From: Mucidula mucida
Lineage: Eukaryota > Basidiomycota > Agaricomycetes > Agaricales > Physalacriaceae
Reading direction: 5' to 3'
NCBI GenBank assembly: GCA_015501055.1
Contig: JADNYV010000301.1
Coordinates: 1-41,757 of the forward strand
DNA: 41,757 nucleotides
Position numbers and translations under genes: made by a program. Below are positions 33,916-41,757 of this stretch, piece by piece (position 1 is the stretch's first letter; each line of letters starts with the position of its first letter). The notes below the pieces were generated by a model, which saw only the letters and a program-made list of their open reading frames with translations, was not told where the DNA came from and searched no databases.

Positions 33916-34308
33916 TCATGATGATTTATACCTTTGTGTACAGCTAGTTATATTCTCGAAATGCGCTGATTATAATACTCGTTCGGAAATTGATTTCTTC
34001 CTCAATGGCACCTAACAAATGACCGACATTCGACTACTCAGCTTTAATCTTGATCTCTAAAATTCGGTCTGCTAGGTGATTTGTACGTGACTGGTTCTAG
34101 CTATTTGGTCGATGTCTTGACTTCAAGACCTTACGTTGGATGTTCTTCAATTTGGCGGTTTATGGAAGAGAGGCAAAGATAGCGCCGGCTCTTGCCGGCG
34201 TTTCTGCAGTCCGGAGAACTCCGGACAATTTTGACCTTTACCACCATCACTCTTCAGTCAAGGTTTGCCCTCTGCCAATCTAAACCACTTCAATAACTCT
34301 TCACACAA
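33916..34308. other. intergenic, 393 nt
   Basis: 3' flank of the hypothetical gene and promoter of the F-box gene. An imperfect GC-rich dyad, GCGCCGGCTCTTGCCGGCG, lies at about 34182-34200. No TATA box is obvious. Confidence 0.35.
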
Positions 34309-35550
34309 ATGCTCTGTCTTCCGTTTGAACTGATAATCCTCATTATCGAGGAACTGTATCACATTGACCGCAAATCAGTGGGGACAATGTGTTTGATCTG
34401 GCCTCACGCGACGCGCTTTATCCAGGAAACCGTGTTCCAAAGTATAAAGCTCATAGCGGACGGCTACCAGGGCCCAGGCGCGCACATGGATGATTTGCTC
34501 GCTAAACCGCCTCACATTACACGTCTTGTACATCATTTGTCGATCCAGAGCTCTGAGGATAGTGCGGATCTCGGGGGCGGTCCAATGGTCCTGCCCATCC
34601 CCACGGCGGATTTTTTCTCTCGACTTCCAAATCTTACATCCCTTTACCTGTCTTTCCTACCCTTCTCTGCCGCAGAAGACCTACCCTCTCTCCTCACGAC
34701 GCTCTCACGCTGCCCAATATCATCTCTCAAATTGTTGCAATGCGAACTTCGTCTCTCAGAGATGAACGCCTTGCTCCATCACCTTCTTTCGCGTCTGCGA
34801 TGCTTTGAATTGGATGGAATCTTTATTGATGAACTGCTCCGTTACGCAATCCACTATGATCCTCCTGTGGTCGACTTTGACGATGGTAAAGCGGGGGTGC
34901 ATGTCAATAACCCAGCCAACCGAGCGTACATCCACCTCGACGAGCTTTGTTTATACGCGCGTATGGGTATCATAGACGTCCTCCTAAACCTTTACTCCAG
35001 TCGCAAGTTCTCTCCCGCTTGCCCGTATCCGCAAGCTCGTCATCAAATATGACAGATGGACGCCTGCGTTCGTTGGTAGAATCAATCGGCTGGTCGCCAG
35101 AGCCACATCCGGCTTCTCCCTCGAATGCCTCGAAATTAGAGCAGAGTCTCTCAACGGTACGTCATCTGCTTATTGCCAAAGCCTGTTCCTTCACATCGGT
35201 CCTCAGAAATGTACGAAATACTTCCTCCAATTGAATTGGGCAAGCTCAAGTCGGTGGAGCTGCATTTCCCGCGTATTACTGGTAACAGCGTCAAGTTCCT
35301 CGTCTGGCACATTTCGACGCTGCTGAACCTCCCTCCCACGATTAACGAGATCATTCTCATCGTGGATGATTTGGATGGCTTCCTGCAACCAGCCGGCCCT
35401 GTGGGCCGTGAGGCTGTATCACAACAACAACAACAACAACAACGAAGGAGTCCAAATTACAGACCCTGTTGCCTAAGGCTCATGCAAAGTATCCGATGGC
35501 GTTCCGGTAGTAGTAAGCATGTTGAGCATTCAAGTCGCATGAGACTATAG
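34309..35550 (+). CDS. F-box/LRR-like protein, with an apparent +1 frame disruption
   Basis: It begins LPFELIILIIEELYHIDRKS ... MCLIWPHATRFIQETVF, an F-box-like helix set, and continues as degenerate leucine-rich repeats. It is a probable SCF adaptor. Exon 1 (34309-35156) reads in one frame to FSPAC. At about 35018-35026, at a CCC run, the family-like sequence moves to the next frame (RIRKLVIKYDRWTP ... FSLECLEIRAESLN). This is as if one extra base were present; no intron fits. Exon 2 (35207-35550, after a 50-nt intron) continues IELGKLKSVELHFPRITG and contains seven CAA codons (polyGln). The corrected length would be about 395 aa. Without correction the protein ends at 35052 (about 247 aa). 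It resembles the F-box gene at 13651-14977. Confidence 0.7.
35422..35442 (+). repeat. (CAA)7 microsatellite encoding polyGln
   Basis: Seven uninterrupted CAA units near the 3' end of the F-box gene, giving a Gln7 tract. Confidence 0.9.
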
Positions 35551-35662
35551 TCAATCTCATGTCTAGTTTCTTGGCGATGTCAACAATGTTACTGATCGCA
35601 CCAAACACTCATCATTGCATGCGCACAGTTAAATTAATCGCGACATTTACTGAGTAACCTTC

Positions 35663-36374
35663 TCAGGGGGGAAGATGTATCCGCCTTGCTTCCGAACCAG
35701 ATAGGTCTGCTAATAAGACAACTAGCGCTCCATGGGCACCTATGCGTCTTACCTTGAGACACAGAGGCTGAAAACGCCGTTCTCCTTTGCCACCTCCTTT
35801 AGCTCTAGCAAGTTGCAGGTAACGGGCTTCTCGCATACAACGTGTTTCTTCGCCTTGATAGCGTCCAAGGCGTTGATGTAGTGGCATGTATGGGGAGTGC
35901 CTTCAAACAGAGTTCAGCCTTCGCGTAACGAAGTAGGTGACATACCGATGTAGATGGCATCGACGTCCTGGAACGCGATCTTTCCTGAATCATCTCCGAC
36001 GACAAACGATAGTAATTGGCAGACCTTATCAGTATAGACTTCCTCGTAGGTCCCGTACGCTTTGATGGCTTTATCGCCTCCAGCAACGGTGGCGATAAAT
36101 TTCTCTGCAGACGCGACTGATATGGAACCGACGGCGGCTATTTTGTACACCACATCGTGAACATCGCGTCTGATAATCGCAAATAAGGATATAGCCGGGG
36201 AAAGAACGCGTCTACCAACGTCTTTGGATCGACCAGAAGGTCCTACAATGAGACTACTGTAGTTGAGTAGTAAATCAATGGTATGAGTGCGAAAACGGTT
36301 ACCTTTACAAACGCAGTGGCTATCTGGCCTGTCGAGATAATACCCCAGCGAAAGACAAGAGGTTCTATAGTCAT
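35663..36374 (-). pseudogene. truncated trans-dihydrodiol dehydrogenase-like (GFO/IDH/MocA) gene
   Basis: The N-terminal Rossmann half of a GFO/IDH/MocA oxidoreductase is well preserved over five minus-strand exons: 36374-36303, 36242-36220, 36169-36025, 35967-35946 and 35900 onward. It reads MTIEPLVFRWGIISTGQIA, then VYKIAAVGSISVASAEKFI, DVDAIYIGTPHTCHYINAL and KKHVVCEKPVTC (the Glu-Lys-Pro motif with the catalytic Lys). After AKENG, near 35775-35785, the frame breaks and a few residues are lost. It resumes as RFQPLCLKVRRI ... VLLADLS in another frame, then stops at 35663. The C-terminal substrate-binding domain of about 180 residues is missing. No continuation is found toward 35551, so this is a 3'-truncated pseudogene. 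Intron 2 uses a GTTGGT donor. Confidence 0.7.
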
Positions 36375-36500
36375 GGTTGCTGTTCAAAATTATGGCTCCG
36401 ACCGGACCGATATGTCGCCTGTGCGAGACAAAAAGTGGAAAACTCGTCGCATATCAACTTTGTAAGTCACAGAAATAGTGCTGCAATGACACCGTCTTCA

Positions 36501-37491
36501 TCAGCCTCCTTCGAGTTCTCCAAACCTTTCAGAACTCATTCCTTCCGAGTCATAAATCTCGAAAGCGGATTCCCAATCAACTCTGACATCGGTACCTTTA
36601 TCTGGCTTCAACACATCCTGTCCCGTCTTCCTAATCGACCTCTTCATTGAAAGGATTGCACTCGAGGACACGGCACGCTTACCCAAAAACACCAACGATC
36701 AATCTGTCGATATCCTTCTCCTTCGCCCTTCTCATATCCTCCAGTATCTTCGCAGCCACTCTCAGCTCTTCGTTAAGCGCCTTGTTCAGCTGCAGCGCAT
36801 GCCGATGTTTAGCTTTCATAATGAGATACTGCACCATTCCTTTCGATCAGCCGTGGATCATGTTCGTGCTGAGATCGAAATGCTTTCGCAGATGCAGGGG
36901 AATGCCCTCCCATGAATCGTCCCCAGGGTCCTTTCGATTTTGATCAGGAAGAAGTGGGGCCACGCTTTGGGGGTTGGCGAGGAGGAAGGAGGCGTGTTTG
37001 TATCGTTGATGTTTCGTTAGCGCGTCGCTGCGCCGGAAAGTCTTGTCGCATCCTAAGATTGGGAATCAGTGATGATTAGAATGGAAGGTCATGATATCAC
37101 GCTCGCCGGGGACAGGACAGTGAAATGGACGTTCTTTGGTGTGACAGCGGAGATGGCTCAGCAGCGCAGAGCGTGAGAGAGATGGCATGCCGCGTCGACT
37201 GCATGCAGCCCAATCACAGGGGAGATCGAATGGCGTGTTGTCTCCAATGTGGTCTGTACCCGAGGTGAGGACAGAGTCAAGAGAATATAGTTAGCTGGTT
37301 ACCACAGTAGATGTGCTGCACGAGCGTGGGGATATGATCATAGATCTTTCCACAGTTTGTCCATAGACACGTTGTCGCTTCGCCTGTATCTATGAGTCCT
37401 CAAATATCTCCCCAGTTGGGAACGTACGCCACGCAGACCCATCGTCAGAGCTCGACTCCTGCCAATGCGCGCCAAAGTCGAGCAAATCCAT
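36501..37491 (-). CDS. C2H2 zinc-finger protein, Iec1-like (INO80 subunit type), with in-frame TGA
   Basis: Five minus-strand exons (37491-37428, 37383-37303, 37253-37107, 37052-36683, 36639-36501) join to 267 codons. Zinc fingers: CLWTNCGKIYDHIPTLVQH, then CDWAACSRRG ... ALLSHLRCH, then CPVPGCDKTFRRSDALTKH with a following H. This series resembles fission-yeast Iec1, a YY1-like subunit of the INO80 chromatin remodeller. Downstream, GIPLHLRKHFDLSTNMIHG is followed by TGA at 36849-36847. The same frame then continues with clear coding sequence (MVQYLIMKAKHRHALQLNKA ...) to a proper stop at 36501. The TGA probably replaces CGA (Arg) by a C-to-T change at a CpG. If the stop is real, the protein keeps its fingers but loses about 100 C-terminal residues. 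Intron 3 appears to use a GC donor. Confidence 0.72.
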
Positions 37492-38499
37492 CGTGAGCGT
37501 AGCTCGTAAGACTGTGTAGAAGGAACGCACACCCATAATCACCGGTCGGAGATTCAGAAGGATGGATCGTCTCTGCACGATGCTTTACGTATCGTATATT
37601 TTGGGGCTGTGGAAAGTGTGTTATCGCATCCGTGTATCAGAGCGATCTAATTCAGGACCTTCGTGCAGTGACAGGTAGATTAGTATATAGATAAGAGGAG
37701 GATTCCAACTTAGCTCTATTCACGGGGTGGGAACGTTGTGGGAACTGGGATCCCCCTTCGGAGTCTGAGGTCGACAGTCCTCCTGAGTCATCTAGATGTC
37801 GTATGTCAATCGTATGTGCACCCACATTGGCCATGCTTGGACCATGCAGGGAGGCCTGGGCATTTTCATGATCTTGCGCCTTGTTTTCAGGACAGGAATA
37901 AGCTAGGATCCACGCTTTGACTCGTTGAATTCGGAACTGTCATTCGGACACATAGCTGACGGACCGACGGTCAAGAAAAGCTTGATAAACAAAACAAAGT
38001 CTAACGTGCCTCTCTTGTACGGCGGCCAAGCCTCTAACATTGCTGCTTACCGTTGAAATGTACTAGCATCTGAGTCTGGAACAAATAATTGAGCCATCTT
38101 GCGTCGCTCTGAGATGACGCGCCTAGATGATGCTGTTTTATCGAACTTGAACAGTTTTTCTGGGAGGAGAAAGAGCAGTCTGGAAACCCGTCAACTCAGA
38201 ATGTTTACCGACGTTTCCTGACAAGAATTCGGCAGATTTACCATTTCAATGGTGCAAATCCGCGTGGCGTAATTTCTGTTCAAAGTTCAATCCGGACTAG
38301 AGCTCTGTGGGTCAGAGGAGGGCGTTTAATTGAAGTAAAGGGGATCACTTGAACTTTTTGGCTCGTGTAACGAAGGAAGGAGAAGTTTTACAGCACCATT
38401 TCCCCGGGAGACAAGTGCTACAGCTACAGATGAGAGGCGCATCCAAGGCGCATCGGTGTAGCAAGACAAGAAATTAGAATGCCGGTGCCGATCACTGGT
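37492..38499. other. gene-poor interval, 1.0 kb
   Basis: Upstream flank of the zinc-finger gene. No gene is supported; frames are short and lack splice context. Confidence 0.4.
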
Positions 38500-38720
38500 C
38501 GATCATGTTCGATCATGTCATTTGCAACTTGGACTTGAACCACCACCACCGTCGTCGGAGACAGCGATGTCAATGTCTAAACAACGCGACGTGGCTACTC
38601 CCCCGGAGCCGTTGTCGTATTCGTAATCCACATTGCCCAGACCGCATCAACTTGCTCTTGCATCCTACAACTGCCGGACTAAGGCTGGTTCCTACGCCTT
38701 TCACTCGAACGTGCTGCATC
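38500..38720 (+). pseudogene. degraded duplicate of the RhoGEF 5' end
   Basis: GATCATGTTCGATCATGTCA ... GGACTTGAACCACCACCA aligns with the RhoGEF leader at 28013-28060. The following sequence, with an ATG at 38567 and the block CTACTCCCCCGGAGCCGTTG, aligns with RhoGEF codons 1-30. The frame stops after 19 codons, and similarity fades after about 38715. No DH domain follows, so this is a nonfunctional partial duplication. Confidence 0.45.
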
Positions 38721-39461
38721 TATTGTATCGATAGAGGTGATGGCAAGCGTTTTCACGCCTGTCGCGAGATGCAATCTCTGGCATCGCTACTCGTTCGTAT
38801 CGTTGCGTGGCTTATCGACACGGCGCGGCGCGCTGTTGCTTCGCGGAAAAGAACGGTACTCCGCTTTTCCAGCCTTTTCTGCCGTATCTAATCCTAGCTC
38901 TAGTAGACGTTGTTAATCCTTATCCGTTTATCAAAAATCTTAATCCAGTCACCTTCCTCGTCCTTCATGCATCTCCCATTGACGTTATATGTCTCGCACT
39001 TTCGGCCTGAAGAGACATCGCTCGAACTTCACATCTTCGTACCTTCCTTCTTTTCCGACCTTCTCCTTTTCCGATACGGCGGCACTTGAACATTTTTTCT
39101 ACACCATAAGTTCAAGGATCAATGACGTTCCCTCCACATTTATCCTTGAACGCCAGCAACGCCCATTCCTCGTGTCACCGTCATCTGTGCCTGTCCTACT
39201 GCTCCACCATCTAGGCCCCTGGGGCTGATGCTCATGACGTCTCATCAAATGTCGCCCCACTGCTGTGCACACCGCGTCCTTTAGATAACTTGGACCCGGT
39301 GTTGTACCCAAGGTTCCTCCTTCCTGCTCATCCCCACCTGCGAACAACTGGAATCGCGTCACTCGGTTGTTGGCTCGTGGCCCAAGGAATGTCAAACTTT
39401 GTTCGGTGTGCTCGTACGTGACGTTTCTGGGTGTGCGATATTATTCTTATGATTACATAGA
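38721..39461. other. intergenic, upstream of the kinase gene
   Basis: No gene confidently supported. Open plus-strand frames at about 38989-39228 have no splice or family support. An additional 5' exon of the kinase gene here cannot be excluded, since a CATTACATAG acceptor-like word precedes its first ATG. Confidence 0.35.
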
Positions 39462-41596
39462 ATGCCTCTAACGCTTCCTCACTATACTCCGCTATTCCTC
39501 CAGAAGTTCTGGCTAACGCATGGGTCGGTCTGCACCACCATGATTTGCGTGTTTGATCAATCGTTTGCAGCGCTCGCGGACCCATTCATCGATATGACGT
39601 CTACACCACCGAACTCTCAGAGTTGACTCTATCTAAAGGTTTACGCCGCCAGGCGGCATTCGCTGGAGTTGACGTTGGATCTCTTTCTGGCGCTACTCGA
39701 TACTCCTACGAGATGGTGTGCGAGCGCTTCGCACTATTGGAGCACCAGACAGAAACGATTCTTGATAACATCATCAACAGCTCCGTCTCCGCCGAATCCA
39801 TCCCCATCGATCGCTCTCACATCGATGTTCTTCTGACATACTTTGCCTTCCTCCGATTCCGCAACAGTCCAAAGTATGCTTCGGTCATCGAAGAGCTCAG
39901 AAACAGAACTTTTGTTCTCAACTATGGCAGTTTAGAGGTGTACAATGACTTGTTTCAGCATTTTACATGGCGCCCCTTCTTCAGATCGATACACGACTTT
40001 CTGTCTTCGGAGCAAAGATACATCCCGCCGCGCGATGTTGAATGCATCCGACCAATGATAAATCATATGGAGAAGTTCTGTTGGGACATTCTCCGGGGCG
40101 GTGATGTTTACATTGGCCTTGCGTCCAGCGAACAGGAGTACATCTTGCCTGAGTGTTGTTTTGGAACGCTGGATGAGCAATTTGGCGGGAATGAGTACGT
40201 TCTCTTATCATGTTAGATTTATGGGTTAACATCCTTGCAGTGTCAACGACAGCTTTTTCTGTCCCATCGCACCTTCCTTGGCGCTCTACGTTATTGGGAG
40301 TGGTAGGGACAAATGGCCTGCACCAGGTCCGACGTTTATCGAGGTAGATCACGAATCAGAGATCGACATACATCTCCGCAACGCCATGATTCTTAGTTCG
40401 TTATCTCTCGATCCTACACCAACTTCGGAAGGTGCCAAGCTGTACTTCTCGTCCCTCATCTCCATCACCCGGAGCATATCTTCGTACGAAGAGTTCCGGT
40501 GCCGCGACTCGGCGCAATTCATCGACTACTCGCGACTCAAGCAGCGCTGCCGACAGAAATATCTCCAGGCGACCGTGACGAAGATGCTCATCGTCAAAGG
40601 CGACATCGCGGTATTCGACCTCACGGACGATCTGGAGTTTATCGGGAGCGACCCTGTGGCGTTTGGAGCGTTTAGCGATGTGTGGAAAGGTAGGTGGTAC
40701 GACCGGATGGAGAGGAAGGAGCGCGTCGTAGCGATCAAGTTCTTGCGGCAGGCGATGGTCCAGAGTGTAAAGGACAAGCTCTTGAAGAGGCTTCAGGCGG
40801 AGGTGGTCACGTGGCATCATCTATGCCATCGGAATGTGAGCCAGTTGTTTGGGATTGTGCAGAGCAGGACGAGTATTGGCATGGTGTCGGGATGGTGCAC
40901 GAACGGGTCTATTGGGCATTATCTGCGGGATGTGAATCCTGGTGCTTGCCGGATGCAGCTGGTACGGTTTTGAGATCCTTTCCATATTCAAGTAACTAAT
41001 GAATTCTTGCCAGCTACGACAAATCGCTTCTGGAGTGTCGTATCTTCATTCCTTCAATCCGCCTATTGTACACGGAGACCTCAAAGGCGGCAACATACTT
41101 GTCGACCAGCGAGGACAGGCGATTATAACGGATTTTGGGTTGAGCAAGGTCATGTCAGACGTGTCGGACCTCGTGTGTTCGTCTTTCTTCGCGGGTTCGA
41201 TGCGGTGGATGGCACCCGAACTTATTGAGGCGCTAGCCGCGGACGAGGAGCTCATTCCTCAAGTCACGACAGCAAGTGATGTGTACGCGTTTGCGTCGGT
41301 TTGTCTTGAGGTGTGTGTGTTCATCCGTCTATGCCGCTGCGTCTTTGATACACGCGTTATGGTAGATAATGACTGGCGTCCCGCCGTATCCGAATAGGAA
41401 GAACGATCAGGCGGTGATGCTCGATATTATTAGGAAGGTCAAGCCAAATTGGGGCTCGCCGGCGGGGTGGTCGGAGTGCCTTGGGAAGGTGTTTGGAGGC
41501 TTGATGGATCGGTGCTGGGATGAGCAGCCTTCGGCTAGACCGGAGATGGGTGAGGTGGTAAGTGTTTTGGGTGCGTGTAAGTCTGTTACGAGTTAG
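39462..41596 (+). CDS. DUF4238-like domain fused to a TKL-type protein kinase
   Basis: Five exons (39462-39523, 39571-40194, 40241-40961, 41014-41310, 41366-41596) join to 644 aa. The N-terminal half resembles DUF4238: LPHYTPLFLQKFW at the start, and later QEYILPECCFGTLDEQ ... FFCPIAPSLALYV. The C-terminal half is a full kinase: glycine loop VAFGAFSDVWKG, Lys in VAIKFLRQAM, catalytic HGDLKGGN, DFGLSK, APELIE, and the late motif CWDEQPSARPEM. The loop Asp-Leu-Lys and lack of a receptor segment fit the soluble Agaricomycete TKL kinases. Intron 1 uses a GTCGGT donor; introns are 46-55 nt. The start ATG follows an acceptor-like CATAG, so more sequence upstream is possible. The role is unknown. 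Confidence 0.8.
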
Positions 41597-41757
41597 TTAC
41601 GAAGCGCCACGTTTGTTTATTTGCTTTCAATGTTGTATCACACCTGCATTCATTATGTGTGTCGTATATTATAGTGGTTACTTTGTTGTCTGCCATCGTG
41701 TTATTTTGTAGTGATATTGAAGAATGCCTAGAAAGGTTTACTACTGCTCGCAATAGT
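41597..41757. other. 3' flank of the kinase gene
   Basis: AT-rich downstream sequence up to the window edge; nothing further is seen. Confidence 0.5.

Noticed and set aside
38505..38891. 128-codon plus-strand frame, His/Arg-rich start
   Set aside because: It overlaps the degraded RhoGEF duplicate in a different frame; composition is repeat-derived, with no splice support.
1..41757. CRISPR array, bacterial operons, rRNA
   Set aside because: There are no regularly spaced repeats or rRNA-like sequence; the intron-rich genes are eukaryotic.

Overview
The window is nuclear DNA of a filamentous basidiomycete, most likely an Agaricomycete. Nearly every gene is cut by short (about 43-60 nt) GT-AG introns. 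The gene content fits that group: A-T-R adenylate-forming reductases, F-box/LRR proteins, a MYND-finger protein, a RhoGEF, a TKL-type kinase, and a tRNA with an anticodon-loop intron. Gene models below were assembled by hand from reading frames, splice signals and family motifs. For most multi-exon genes the joined exon lengths are exact multiples of three.

Layout. 0-6 kb: a doubtful minus-strand hypothetical, a 1-Cys peroxiredoxin (230 aa), a 1.2-kb gene-poor stretch, and a Kha1-type K+/H+ antiporter (864 aa). 6.2-9.3 kb: tRNA-Thr(UGU), then a minus-strand tandem array of small four-TM (MARVEL-like) membrane proteins with two intact copies and decayed copies between them. 9.8-13.6 kb: a MYND zinc-finger protein (631 aa) and myo-inositol oxygenase (299 aa). 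13.6-15.0 kb: an F-box protein whose 3' part needs a frame change. 15.3-26.2 kb: two paralogous A-T-R carboxylate reductases facing away from each other, with a 471-aa membrane protein gene between them. The minus-strand copy is intact; the plus-strand copy carries two apparent single-base deletions. 26.5-31.3 kb: a protein with a HELAH metallopeptidase-like motif, then a 1014-aa RhoGEF. 31.4-32.4 kb: the decayed 3' end of a LINE-like retroelement. 33-41.7 kb: a hypothetical membrane protein, a second F-box gene (also with a frame change), a truncated dihydrodiol-dehydrogenase-like pseudogene, an Iec1-like C2H2 zinc-finger gene with an in-frame TGA, a gene-poor 2 kb holding a degraded duplicate of the RhoGEF 5' end, and a DUF4238-like/TKL kinase fusion (644 aa).

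How they fit together. Most genes are unrelated housekeeping or accessory functions. The one locus that looks like a functional unit is 15.3-26.2 kb, where duplicated reductases (activate an acid, load it on a carrier, release it as an aldehyde) flank a membrane protein. The most unusual architecture is the DUF4238-kinase fusion at the right edge. Several genes are one lesion away from being intact. This suggests either active gene decay or residual homopolymer errors in the sequence, and read-level checks would separate the two.
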